Shown here: positions 1-11,494 of the stretch, in pieces
How the letters are laid out: every line of letters starts with the position of its first letter
How positions within the stretch are numbered: the stretch's first letter is position 1
From: Neckera pumila
Lineage: Eukaryota > Streptophyta > Bryopsida > Hypnales > Neckeraceae
Reading direction: 5' to 3'
Assembly (NCBI GenBank): GCA_963969595.1
Contig: OZ018408.1
Coordinates: 10,227,823-10,291,822, forward strand
Length of the DNA stretch: 64,000 bases
The notes under the pieces: model-generated
Seen by the model: the letters and a program-made list of their open reading frames with translations, nothing else
What the model was told of the DNA's origin: nothing
The model's database searches: none
Position numbers and translations under genes: made by a program

Positions 1-407
1 CTATGCCACGTCATTTTTTTTAAAAAAAACTGCTTAAAATGATATTTGGAAAAAAATAAAAAAATAAAAAATTTGACAGCCCATACCAGCTGTTCACAGA
101 ATTGGGCCAAATTTGGAAACAGGCTTGCAACGGTCTTCTAATGCCCTCTAATGTCATCTAATGAATGCAGCTGCCCTTTCTTTTTGCAGGGCCAAGAAAA
201 TGATTTTAATGAATTTGAATGCTTATGTCTTGCAATCTACAGGGTGGAAATTTTTCTGAAATTTTTACCACATGTACTCAAATCAGCATACTACAAGATC
301 CTATGGATTCATCTATCAAATTTTTTTTTTCAAAACTTCGGTACTTGTTCCAAAAGTGACAGTTTTTGAGCATTTTTAGTGAAAATATAGTCATGGAACT
401 TTAGGGG
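1..407. mobile_element. Right-hand part of a TTAA-flanked inverted-repeat element (cut by window edge)
   Basis: The stretch ends with CATGGAACTTTAGGGG followed by TTAA at 408-411. This is the right end shared with the full elements at 23301-24402 and 50160-51083. The interior from about 165 on (a tract around TGCAGGGCC, then ATACTACAAGATCCTA) also matches those copies. The first ~150 bases differ and contain CTCTAATG, so another small insertion may lie there. No coding frame is credible. Confidence 0.7.
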
Positions 408-411
408 TTAA

Positions 412-3400
412 GCTACAAACGCCAATTCAGGATTGAGACGTCATTTTCTACTAGTAGCACATTGCTTCAATCTAAAATGAAAGAGCTTAGCAAGTATATA
501 AGAAGACAATTGACAAGAAATCAAATCAACTATCAAATGATTTGCAAGGTTCCTAACAAATTAATTTGATAGTTCCAAGAACATTTAAAAAATATTTTTA
601 CATAATTTATAAGGAGATCTTTTTATTTATAAGGTATCATACAAAGGCCTCCTTCTAATATATAAGATTGCTTTAGTACAATCATTGGAACCAGTGTTTT
701 TATTAGGTGATAAAAAGACTAAAAGCACCAAAAAATTATCTCATGTACGGCTGCACTAAGCCTTTGGAAAAATGTGGAGATAAAAAACTCAAAAAGACAG
801 ATCCAGATCTTTGATGATAACCTTGTGGCCATTGCCCCCACAATGACTCTTGGAATATGCGACCTTGTAGCCACCTGTACAATGGGTGATTCAACAACTT
901 TTCATTTAGCGTCGCCTAAATTACATCAAAGTTGGTAAGTTTAGTAGAGTTTGTAGCCGCATGCACGCCAATGCATGTGTTACTTCTTGTAGTCATGTCC
1001 TTTGATGCTCAAAATCTCACACATGATACCAAAGGCATTCAAAAATTTCATGCAAGAACTCAGTCGCACTCACATAGCCACCTCTGTCTCATCAGTCATG
1101 ACTCCATGTAACTTAATGGACGGACGGACGAGGATGTGAGAAGGATTTTTTTAGGCAATTAGATGGCAATCGCAATCTTTGAGAATTGTGGCAATTTCAA
1201 TTTGATGTTGCCATGTAATAAAAAAACAGGATTGTCTACTTATGAGTTGCAATCTTCCTAATTCATTTTGCACCACTCTTCAAAACTTCATCGTCTTATT
1301 TTGCACTGAGCTGAAATTGCTAGAGATGTTTTCTCAGGTTTTGTTTTGGTGCCATATTACTCACACTAATTCTTAACTTGGAGACAAATTTTGCACCCAA
1401 AAAAAATTCTAAGGTTCCTAACCTCAACCACTTACTTCTCACCTAGAGCACAAATCCAAATTTCTTCAAATTAAAAAGAAAATCATTGATTGGAACTAAA
1501 AGAAGTCCCCACTATGAATTTTTAATGTTATTGGAAAATCCTAAAATCATATAACCATAATTTTTAGCTTTAATTTATAGTTTTGTTCACCAAAAACTAT
1601 AGATTACATTTGTATACATTTTATCAATCTTGATTATAAAGGTTGTCTTTCAAGTGAGATGTCTCTCTATAATGTTAAAATTTGTAGCTAGGGTGTTTAC
1701 AGTATAAGTAGGGTATTTGTGGTTGCTATGGATTCATTTCCATGATAGATGAATAGAATAAGAATCTTGTGACAATCTATAGGAAATACTATCCTTGACT
1801 AAAGTATTGAGATGGATATTATAATTTCTTCAATTTGAATATAATTTTTTATGACCTAGTTGACATTTGTAGTTCTATTAGATGGAATTTTTTCTCAACC
1901 AAATTGATCCTGGTTTTAATATAATTAATATTGTTTAATAACAACAAATAAAAGATATGATATTGTTAAAAGTCTTTCATACATTAAGGAGTGATAGTAA
2001 TCATGATGTCACTAATTATTTTTATAAATTTTTTTCCCTGAATTTTTTTTTTACTTAATACACATATGTTTGATAAAATAAATAAATTTAGTATTAGGCC
2101 AATGTTTATTATTGCACTATTAATAATAAATGTTAGAAGATTTTCAAATTTAAATATGATAAAGTTTCAAATGTTTTTATATAGATTTTTACATTTAGAA
2201 TTTTTTCTTAGAAGTTGTTTAGTGAAATGAAAGTCAGTTTGTAGCATTAGTTATTATAAATATATGAATACATTGAAGGCAGGGTAACTTTCAAAATACT
2301 TTTGTAGCTTGAGTTGGCAAATAATATTGGTTGTTTTTATTTGAATAAACTCATACACCTTAGGAAAAAGAAATCCATGGCCACTCAAACTAGATAGGAG
2401 GTTCCTACATTCATCAAATCATAACCTTCTATGACATAAAGGTCATCATGACAATTTCTAGAATGGGGACACATTTTACAAAATTTCAAAATTATTATGT
2501 ATATCATAAACCCTTAAAGGACATTGTAAGCCCCATGGGCATTTTGAAAGTCAAACTTTCAAATTTCAAATGTTTTTAAGATTAATTAAGAAAATGTAGC
2601 TCCAATAATCTACTTTTCACTTCCCTTTTCTTTTTTAAATTGTTAAAATTGGAATTTTTGTTTGAAGATAGCATCTTGAAAGCTCAAAATACACCACTTG
2701 AAACAATTCCTATTGAATTTCTTTTGGTGTGAAGTCATAGAGTACATCAATTGTATGATGATGTTTTTCACTAATACTTTCATTTTTCTTTAAAATTTAA
2801 TACAATTTTAAGCATTGTTGTAATTACTATGATTTTTACAAAGAAATATCTTCTAAAAATCATATAAAATTCAATTTGATGTTTTTAATTATGAACAAAT
2901 GAGATTAAATTTTAGACATATATTTATTACATGTGAAAAAATGTCAAAATTTTGAAATGTGTATTTTAATGTAAAAATCTAATGAAGTTTGACCAAGTCC
3001 ACACATTAAATGTCTTTTAAGGATTAAGATCAATGATTGTGTACATTGAATAATAATCCACATTTTACACTAACTTGAAAGTAGGTGAAAATGCATGTTA
3101 TACATGTAATGTGGAAAGACTTTGTAATCTAACATAGAACTATCCATACAAACACCAAATAAATATACATATAGACATACAATCAAACATCAAATAAAAA
3201 AATTTAGTTGTGGTATAATAAAGATATTAAATGTCATCAACGTGTAGCAGTATGAAATAATCCTAGAGTGTCTATGTTGTTTGTTAAAGATTTTTCTTAA
3301 TGAAAGATATCATTTCAAGTATTTTTGTGACACAAATTCTACACAAAACACGATGGGACAATAAAGTAGACATTCTGTTTAGTGTAAATATGCTTAATTG

Positions 3401-3855
3401 CTTCAAATATAGAGTACATTAATTTGTTATTACACAATTCTACATAAATTCATTATTACTTTATAATCCACATAACATATGATGCACCTAAATATTTGTT
3501 TAAAATGATTTGATATGTGCAAATTATAGTTCTCTTATGCTCCAAAATCACCAAATTCCTATACAAATTTTATTTAAGCTAATTTAAGCCAAGATTAGAC
3601 AACACTTTTTGGCCTATCAATTTTGAAAAATCAAGCCTATGCCGTTACATATTTTCTTTGTTTGTGGTGAAAATAATTCAAAAAGTTCAAAGCAAAGAAC
3701 GTTTTCTTTATAATATATATACAGTTTTTTCTTCTTGACATTAAAGCCTCAAAGCAATGTGAATCTCATGGCATCTTTTTTTCTATACATCCATGTCTTT
3801 AAAACAACATTGGAAAAAAATCACAAAAGTGTTGAAACAACACCCTTTTGGGTAG
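412..3855. other. AT-rich intergenic stretch, no gene seen
   Basis: About 3.4 kb of AT-rich sequence with no open frame longer than a few dozen codons and no family motif in any frame. The only structure noted is a segment at about 2577-2690 that resembles 41880-42033. I see nothing else supportable. Confidence 0.5.
2577..2690 (+). repeat. Dispersed repeat, paralogue of the LINE target at 41880-42033
   Basis: The segment shares ordered blocks with 41880-42033: AAGAAAATGTAGCTCCAATA versus AAGAAAATATACCTCCAATA, then TTAAAATT. It continues uninterrupted through CATCTTGAAAGCT, which is the sequence found beyond the LINE at 44621. It therefore behaves as a diverged unoccupied copy of that insertion site. 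Confidence 0.45.
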
Positions 3856-3869
3856 TGTAACATCACAGG
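3856..3869 (+). repeat. 14-bp direct repeat, left flank of retroposon composite
   Basis: TGTAACATCACAGG occurs here and again, identically, at 8772-8785. The two copies bracket the SINE-like repeat and everything nested in it, as a target-site duplication would. Confidence 0.6.
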
Positions 3870-4120
3870 AAAAGGCACATGCGACCTTGGTTCAGTGGCT
3901 TTCAAGGCCTTGGCATATTGGTGGCACGAATTGTGCTATGAATTCAAACCCAACGTTGGTGAAGTGCTTACCACCATAGTCCATCCAACTATGGTTGGGG
4001 CCAAGGTTCTTTATAAAGTCTACTTCCTAATAAAGGCATCCAAGATGAAATTCACGATCTAAGTCCATGAGGCTTAAATAATTGAGGTTCTTACCACTAC
4101 AATCCACCCAACTAGGCAGC
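3870..4120 (+). mobile_element. SINE-like retroposon, 5' part (tRNA-type promoter boxes)
   Basis: A RNA polymerase III A-box-like TGGTTCAGTGG lies at 3888-3898. A B-box-like ATTCAAACCC, one mismatch from the usual start, lies at 3942-3951. A repeat body of the type GTCTACTTCCTAATAAAGGCATC and AAGTCCATGAGGCTTA follows. The body recurs twice at 8515-8745. The element is interrupted at 4120 by a larger inverted-repeat element and resumes at 8451: the flanks join as CCAACTAGGCAGCCAAGG, resembling the uninterrupted unit at about 3985-4010. It looks like a decayed tRNA-derived SINE. Confidence 0.5.
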
Positions 4121-5264
4121 AGTGCTAGTTTGTGAGCCTGTGAGCGTGAGCTTGTGAGCAGTGAGGGGATTATGTGAGCAGTGAGCTCCAAATTTTAACA
4201 AAATAATATAAAATTCAATAATATCAAGAAAAAGGATAGTTACCAAAAAAAATTGTCAATATTTTTGGTTTCTTGTAATTCTAGAACCTATATTATTGTG
4301 GACCTATTACCATGGACCTATTATTGTGTATATATATTACTTGTATTAGGGTTGTTATTTTTTATATTGCCTATGATATTGGAAATATATTGTAAAGATG
4401 AAAAACGATTTAGATGTGAAAATGAATGAAAATGGAAAGAAGGTTGTATAGAACATTCCATCAAATAATTACAATATTTGTTCAAAGAAAAATTGACACT
4501 TTTGCAACTACATGTGTAACTTTAGTCTAAATTATTTCAAACTCAGATCATAAGCATTTATAGATTTTTAGACTTGTGCATACATCAAAGACCTTCATTT
4601 GGAGACCCTCATTAATGTCCATTTGTATAGGCCAAATGTCTAGTACTTTAGACTAGTCAATTATCCAAGTGCATTTAGAGCCTTAAATACAATGGTGAAT
4701 ATTATTTGGGCAAAACCAAAAATTTGTTATAATATTTCTATTTCCACTATACTGTTTCTTTCTACCATGGTATATTAGAGCTAAAATGTCATTTCATCCT
4801 TTTGTGATGTTTGATCCTTGCTGTTGGGCTTGACATTTTCAATTCAACATGTAGGACAATCTCGCAAGATGCTATTGTAAAGTGTCACCATTGCTCCCCA
4901 ATGTGGTAGTGACATGTAAAACTTGTTCAAAGTTAGCCACCTTCTCTGCTTCCTCACATAACTTTGTAGGTGTGAGTGTGGACCAAGTCAATACTCTTGG
5001 CTAAGAAAAAATCATTTTATCCAGTCGATGGGAGTCACCCTCCAAACAAATAGGAGGTCAAGTTTGAGCTTATTACTGCCAAATACCTCTTCATCCTGCA
5101 AGTTTGGAATATGCGTTGCAACATTAGATGCTCCAAAAAAGACATTCAGTACCTTTACGATCTTCTTCAAATTACCATTGCATCTTGCGCCTCTTAACTT
5201 CAGCTCTTCTTTAGATGGATCTAATCATGATGTTCTGCCATTTAAGAACAGTCTTGAGTCAGTT

Positions 5265-6668
5265 AAGCTTATGCATGGGTCGGGTTATATTTCTTGATCA
5301 CTTGCTAGCTTGTGAGGGGGACTTTTTGGAGCCAATAGGAGTCTCTAGCCCCGCAACCAATGATTGAGGAAAACTAATTGTATTCTAATTCAATCATGAC
5401 ATTCTATAAACCCTATTCCATTTTCAAAAATTTTCAAAAATAAGAAATTAACCTTGTATATAAAATGTGCTCTAGCTATGCATGTGCAAGGGTTGAGTGT
5501 TCTTTTGGATCACTTGCTAGGGTTTGAGCGGGACCCCTTGGTGCCGAAAGAAGCCCCCCAACCTCCCAGCTAGTGATCAAGATTCAAGACATGATAAATT
5601 TGTACTTTAGCTCAATTAAGATGATGTGTAGGATTTGTGCTTTTGTAAAGGCTGGGTTTTAGGATTCATGATCACTTGCTACGGAGTGTGGGGTTCTTGG
5701 CGCCGAGGGGAGTTACCTTATCCTCAAAAAATAAAAATAAAAGCTTTTGTTTATTTTTATTTCTTTTCCCTCCGCGACGCGGGGCTCCCCTTGGCATTGA
5801 GGGGGACCTGTCACATCCTAGTAAGTGATCAAGAAAAAACAAAATTTGTATTCTGTGGTACAAACTTATTCTGTCTTGATCATCAGCTGAGAAATTGGGA
5901 TTCCCTTTGGCGCCGAGAGGTCTCCCTCATACCCTAGCAAGTGATCCAAAAAAACACTTGACCCTTGTACAAGCACAATTTGAACACATTTAGATGTAAG
6001 GTTAATTTTATTCTCAAATTTCTTAAGAAGAAAAAAATAAAATAAAAATTTTGTTTTTTCTTGATCACTTACTAGGGTGTGACGGGTTCTCCTTGGAGCC
6101 AAGAGGCCCCGCGTCACGGGAAATTTTAAATTTTAAATTTTAAATGAAAAAATGAAAAATGAAAAAATGAAAAATTAAAATAAAACTTTTTTGTTTTTTG
6201 TTTTCTTCCGCGACAAGGGGCCTCTCCTTGGCTCCAAGGAGAACTCGTCACACCCTAATAAGTGATCAAGAACCCTAAAACCTAGCCTTCTAAAAGCACA
6301 AATCCTACACATCATCTTAACTGAGCTAGAATACAAATTTATTGTATCTTGAATCTTGATCACTAGGTGGAAGGTTGGGGGGCTCCCTTTGGCGCCAAGG
6401 ATCCCCTTTACACCCTAGCAAGTGATCCAAAAAAACACTCGACCCTTGCACAAGCATAGCTAGAGCACATTGTATATACAAGGTTAATTTCTTATTTTTT
6501 CAAATTTTTTTAAATGGAAAAGGGTTTGTAGATTGTTATGATTGAATTAGAATACAATTTTTTTTCCTCAATCATTGATTGTAGGGCAAGAGACTCCTAT
6601 TGGTGCCAAAAATTCCCCTTCACAAGCTAGCAAGTGATCAAGAAATATAAACCGATCCATGCATAAGC
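5265..6668. repeat. 1.4-kb near-perfect palindrome
   Basis: The arm at 5265-5860 is repeated in inverse orientation at about 6060-6668, with a centre near 5966. Matching blocks include AAGCTTATGCATGGGTCGG at 5265 against the complement of 6650-6668, AAGAAATTAACCTTGTATAT against 6470-6500, and the spacer carrying GATGTGTAGGATTTGTGC against about 6298-6320. Arms differ by scattered substitutions and length changes in the A-rich tracts. The arms are themselves made of shorter palindromes. Confidence 0.8.
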
Positions 6669-7680
6669 ATAGCTAGCTCAAAACCATTCTATAAGTGTCA
6701 AGTGTCTTTTCTTGATCACTTACTAGGATTTGAAGGGGACCTTGCGATGCCAATGGAAGCACCTAGCTCTGCAGTCACTAGGCAAATGATCATGAAAAAA
6801 AAATTGTACTCTAACGTAGCCAATATGATTGTAGGACTTGAGCTTGTACAAAGGTGGTATGTTTATCTTTGAGCACTTGCTAGGATGTGAGGGGTACCTC
6901 TTGACGCCAAAAGTAGATTCCTAGGGAATCTTCTGGACGCCAAGGGGAGACATTTAGACGCTATTTTTTTAAATTTTTTAAATTTTTTCTCCTTGCTAAG
7001 AAGTACTTCTTTCACCCTAGCAAATGATCAAGAGAAAATAAAATCTATATGCAATCTATTTCATCTAGATGTTGAGGACCTCTTCATGTACACAAGATTT
7101 TTAAATCAAAAATTGGCCTTAAGCTTGTGTTCAATTTGCTTTTGCTTTTGCATAAGGTTGGTTTTATCTTTAAATCATATTGGGTTGTTTAGACAAGCTC
7201 TTGGCACCAATGTGAGTCCTCAGCTCAGAAGCCAATGACAGAAAAAAAATAATTTATTCTAGCTTGAATAAAATGATCTGTAGAATTTGCACATCTGTAA
7301 GAATTAAGTGTTTTTTCTTGGTCCCTTCTTAAGATGTAAGTGGGACTTTTTGGCACCTACAAGGGGCCTTTCATTGCAAACAAAAAGTAATTGTTATTAT
7401 TGTCTTTTGATTCCGCCACAAAAGAGCTACCAATTGTGTCAAGAGGTATTCCTTACACCCTAACAAGTGATTAAAAAATAATAATATTCTAGCTGATTTA
7501 TTTTAGCTTCAAGGACTTGTTCGTGTATATGAGAATTTTGAATAATAAATTGGCTTGAAGGTTGGGTTTGATCAAATTGTGTTTGTGCAAGAGCCGGTTT
7601 ATTCTTTTGGTCACATATTAAGTTATTTGGAAGAGTTCTTGGCACCAATGGGAGTCCACATTCCAATAACTATGATCAAG
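5290..7680. repeat. Array of ~70-bp imperfect palindromes centred on GGCGCC
   Basis: At least a dozen units start like TTGATCACTTGCTAGG, reach a centre like CTTGGCGCCAAG, and close like CCTAGCAAGTGATCAAG. They are separated by AT-rich spacers of about 80-150 bp. Examples are at 5503-5577, 5667-5833, 5878-5946, 6062-6270, 6355-6427, 6585-6642, 6713-6795 and 6873 onward, with weaker ones to 7680. The array overlaps the 1.4-kb palindrome and extends beyond it to the right. No protein signal was found. Its position inside a transposon candidate suggests transposase-binding or foldback structure, but that is inference. Confidence 0.7.
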
Positions 7681-8450
7681 AAAGAATAAATTTGTAATTC
7701 AGTTTAATCATGATGATTTTGAAGACTTGTTTGTGTATTCAAGACTTTCTATTAAAAGTTTAAGACTTGCAACTTGATTGTACTCCAGCTATGTTTCTGC
7801 AGTAAGGCCCATAATTACAATCCAGCGTAAAATTAGCTTCAAATTTTCTAACCTTATTGATAATCATACATTTGCATGTTATATAGTTAGAAAATGTTAT
7901 TAAATGCATCAACCACTTGGACCTTAATTTTTTCTTTTTCTTTTTCAAAATTGATCTAAATCAAATTTTCTACAGAAAAATTTGTGAAACTTAAGTCCAA
8001 TGCCACTAAACAACTGCTCTATAATAGAAATGACATGTTTCAAAGGACAATATTGATGGTTCAGACAACAATGTTGATGAGCCTATCGACAATTGCGCCA
8101 TTGAAAATATCCTATAGAGATTGCAAAACAATTAGCTTTGTGGCTTCTATCTCTAGTCTTCTAAACAACTTGTTGCGGTCTCTTCTATAGTGGATGAAGG
8201 CTCCTAACTATAGATGTTGGTTTCCAGAAGCATCAAGCATGGTTTGGAAGAATGTCGGTAGTAGAAGACATTTATACTTTCCATTTATTGACAAAATGAG
8301 TAGATTGTTTCAGTCTTTCAATCCTAAATTTTGAATGATATAATGTCCATGGTCATAGGTTCCACCATAGAATTTTTTCTAAAAAATTGTATGCTCACAA
8401 GCTCACAGGCTTATAGGCTCATGCTCGCATGTTCACAGAATAGCAACCCT

Positions 8451-8771
8451 GGCAGCCAAGGATAATGGACCTTATTACCATATGGAGACCCGAGATTTTC
8501 TTAGGGGAAGGAACTTGTTGGTTCTTTATAGGATCTACCTCCTAGCTGAGGCATCATGGATGGAATTTGCCAATCTAAGTCCACAAGGCTTAGATAGTTG
8601 AACCATTTCCAACAGACGCTTCATTCATTGTTGGTTTTTTTAGGGTCTACCTCCTAAATGAGGCATCAAGGATGAAATTTGCCACCTAAGTCCACAAGGC
8701 TTAGACAATTGAACCATTCCCAATAGACGCTTCATTCACACCAGTCTTTCCAAGTTATCCGTCCTTCTTTT
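8451..8771 (+). mobile_element. SINE-like retroposon, 3' part with tandem body
   Basis: Two direct units of about 112 bp lie at roughly 8515-8627 and 8630-8740. Each runs from TTGTTGG through CTACCTCCTA, GAGGCATCA and AAGTCCACAAGGCTTAGA to GACGCTTCATTCA. A third, more diverged unit lies left of the 4.3-kb insertion at 4005-4085. The segment ends in a T-rich tail just before the 14-bp direct repeat at 8772. Confidence 0.5.
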
Positions 8772-8785
8772 TGTAACATCACAGG
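8772..8785 (+). repeat. 14-bp direct repeat, right flank of retroposon composite
   Basis: Identical to 3856-3869 (TGTAACATCACAGG); see that entry. Confidence 0.6.
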
Positions 8786-8812
8786 CCCAAAGTCTATCCA
8801 TACATACCTTAA

Positions 8813-9772
8813 CCCCTAAAGTCCCATTGTCCCCTTAGGAAACAAATCAATTTTTTGTGAAACTTTGTGAAATTTTTGAAATTTTTTGTGCCCTCAATTT
8901 TTTGTGAAACTTTTTAAAATTTTTCCATAAGATAGAAAAATTGATTAGCTTTGTAAGAATATAATTTTTATTTCAATTGGTGCCTGGGAGCAAAAGTTAA
9001 ACCACACAAAAACTCAAACTGAACTTGACGGGCTGCACAATTTTTTTTGCAAAAGTCAAAATAAATTTTAATTTTTTTTTCTCCAAAATTTTATATTTTT
9101 GTCTACATGTGAAGCAGATTTTTGCCTGCATGGAAAGATTCATTTTATTTGGACTAATAAAGAGAAAGTTAAGGACAATCTTGTTTTTCAGGCAATCTAA
9201 GCATCTTCTTGAATTAATAAATTGTAGGATTCATTTCTAAATGCAATTTTCACAATTTTTCACCATTTTTTTTGGAGAATGTTGTGTTTGCTTGCTAAAA
9301 CAATCTGACTGCTAGGATTATTGTCTTTCAATCCCATCTAAGAGCTATTAACGATTTAGTGTTTTTTTCAATCTTGGACCTACTTCTATTTAACAATTTT
9401 TTAAGGAATGAAAATCATGTGTGTGTTTTTTGAAATTTTTTTTTAAGACCTTGAACTCACATCTTCAACATAAAAAATTTTAAATTCAAAGTTTGTAGTG
9501 CAAAAAATTTCCACAAATGGGGGTCAAAGTCATCTGAAATTGCAGGCTAGTGTTCAAAAAAACTTTTTTTTTCAACTTTGAATGCTAATATCTTCCAATG
9601 TATATTGTCAAACTTCATGAAATTTTTACCACATGATCTTTGACAAGTGAAGTACAAGATCCTACGATCAGATTCTAAAAAAAAGTTTCTTTATGCGTTC
9701 TAAGGTGAACGCAACAAAAATGGCAATTTTGAGTGGTTTTTGATAGAAAAAATGGCCTTGGAACTTTAAGGG
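8813..9772. mobile_element. TTAA-flanked inverted-repeat element, subfamily B, 960 bp
   Basis: TTAA at 8809-8812 precedes CCCCTAAAGTCCCATTG. The right end is CTTGGAACTTTAAGGG followed by TTAA at 9773-9776. The interior resembles 33543-34468 in opposite orientation: the right end carrying TTTTTGATAG and CAATTTTGAGTGG matches the complement of 33565-33600. Also shared is a phrase around GGGAGCAAAAGTTAAACC. No open frame resembles a transposase, so the element is non-autonomous. Confidence 0.75.
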
Positions 9773-9852
9773 TTAAATTAGGTTGTTTGTCTTGCATTGT
9801 TTGTTACAATGAGATCTCCTGGACCGTGCATCTCCTGGTCGCGTTCTTGGTA

Positions 9853-10292
9853 GGGTAAAAGATCCCATTGCGGTCAGAATTAGGAGTGTGTCCTTATGCC
9901 ATTGCTGAAATTTTTCAAATCTTTTCCCACATGAAGATAAGTGTGAGAGATAATGAAGACATTTAAAATTATATTTTTTGGACCAAGTATGAATTAATTC
10001 TAAATTTTTGAAGTGATCAGCCCATAGGAGGCTGTAGGCCACCTTATGACCAACAAAATCTGAATCCAATATGGTCATCTTCCTACCCAACAAAGTCACA
10101 ACATTTTCAAACATAGAAGACCTAAAAAATCAGTTTTTGCAAAGAACTTTACATTGAAAAGTTGGAAGTATTTACTGAGGTCACTAATTACTCCATAACT
10201 ACCATGAAGGCATTGATTGTGGTCTGAAAAACCACAATAGGGTCATTAGGTGTCCATCATGGGCCATTTGACCGCAATGGGATCTTTTACCT
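9853..10292. mobile_element. TA-flanked MITE, 440 bp, AGGT-type ends
   Basis: The terminal inverted repeat GGTAAAAGATCCCATTGCGG is near-perfect over about 24 bp at both ends. TA lies outside each end (9851-9852 and 10293-10294), as for Tc1/mariner-type (Stowaway-like) insertions. The open frame on the minus strand across 9773-10114 lies over the element boundary and is not considered a gene. Confidence 0.7.
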
Positions 10293-10978
10293 TATTGTTG
10301 AAAAACTCCATGCAAGGAGGGGTGCACAGGCTTTGTTTTGTGACATTTGAACCTACAGGGTGAAAGTTATTGAATTCCAAATTTATCATGAATCAAATAA
10401 ATTAGACAAATGCTTTTACTTTTTATTTTGACTGTGGCAGTTGACGGCACAGGGCACACCACGGTAGTTCTAATGAAATATTAATTTACACTCAGTCAAG
10501 TCCGCGTGAATGATCGGCAGGCAGTGCCTCTGCACTTCTCCACGACTGAAAAAAGGGAGGGACTGAAATAATTATGGTTGACGGACTGAAAGGCCACTGC
10601 TTCAGTTCAGTTTGGTTCATTTTTTGAAATGGGCAGGGGTCATGGACAGCAGGGTCAGACTGTCTTGTTAATACGTCACAGCCACGCCTTTGAAAATAGG
10701 AATTTGTGCTGAAACTTTGAGTAAGAAAAACATGCAATGAGTCAAAATTGAATTCTAGTTCATCCAAATCATGGTCACCTTCATCTGCCACCAACTGAAC
10801 TGCCGACATGGGTACAGTCAGTTTTAAAGGCAGGAGAATTCTTCTTTGCCGTGGATTAAGGTAAAGCAGCACATCACAGGCAGAATGGCCGGTTGGTGCT
10901 GTTCACAGTGTTCATTAATTATTTTTTTATTTTTTTATTTTGGAACCCGGAGTTTATTCCAGAAATTAACCAAAGAAC

Positions 10979-11494
10979 CATTACAAAAGTTTTCAGGCCT
11001 CAAGAAGGCCGTTAGTTCTGTACCCCCCCTTCGCAATTTCGGTGCAATTAAAGAAATTATTTTAATATTAAAAAATTGATCTGATGTGGCACTAGTTGTG
11101 CCATGTCAGTGCCACATCAGCACATCTAAATATTTTTTTTTATTTTTTATTTTTTAATATATTTTTTTGAAAAGAAAAAAATAATTAAAATAATAAATTT
11201 TTATTAAAAAAATAATTTTTTTATTAAATAAATAAATTTTTTATTAAATAAATAAATTTTTTATTAAAAAAATAAATTTTTTATTAAATAAATAAATTTT
11301 TATTTAAAAAATAAATTTTTATTTAAAAAATAAAATTTTATTTAAAAAATAAAATTTTATTTAAAAAATAAATTTTTATTTAAAAAATAAAATTTTATTT
11401 AAAAAATAAATTTTTATTTTTGTGTATTTGCACTACCGGGGTGCCGAAAATCAGAAACTGGCGGCCTTTTGCAGGCCTCAGAATTTTCCTAATG
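10979..11494. mobile_element. CATTAG-ended inverted-repeat element, 516 bp
   Basis: The left end is CATTACAAAAGTTTTCAGG and continues into CCTCAAGAAGGCC. The right end read backwards is CATTAGGAAAATTCTGAGG and then CCTGCAAAAGGCC. This is the same terminal pattern as 22608-22858, 23995-24265 and 28009-28355. The middle is a long AT-only tandem tract. Target duplication is not resolved. No coding potential. Confidence 0.6.
11140..11420. repeat. AT-only tandem repeat
   Basis: Units like ATTAAATAAATAAATTTTTT (about 20 bp) pass into units like TATTTAAAAAATAAATTTT (about 19 bp). They fill the centre of the CATTAG element at 10979-11494. Confidence 0.85.

Larger units (their letters stand above)
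4121..8450. mobile_element. 4.3-kb inverted-repeat DNA transposon candidate inside the SINE-like repeat
   Basis: The left end starts AGTGCTAGTTTGTGAGCC. The right end, read on the other strand, starts AGGGTTGCTATTCTGTGAAC and then reaches CCTGTGAGCTTGTGAGC, which is also present at the left end. A 6-bp direct repeat GGCAGC flanks it (4115-4120 and 8451-8456), and the outer sequences rejoin into a continuous copy of the host repeat. The CAG-like termini recall hAT elements, but the duplication is 6 rather than 8 bp, so the superfamily is unresolved. No transposase domain is recognisable; the open frame at 7984-8190 has no motif I know. The interior holds a large palindrome (5265-6668) and a longer series of related short palindromes. 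Confidence 0.5.

Noticed and set aside
5290..7680. Regularly spaced palindromic repeats that look CRISPR-like
   Set aside because: Units are long, variable palindromes with related, partly inverted spacers, in plant nuclear DNA and without cas genes.
8809..8820. CCCTAAA words near many sites, resembling plant telomere repeats
   Set aside because: Each occurs once at the end of a TTAA element as CCCCTAAAG and is never in tandem, so these are transposon ends, not interstitial telomere arrays.
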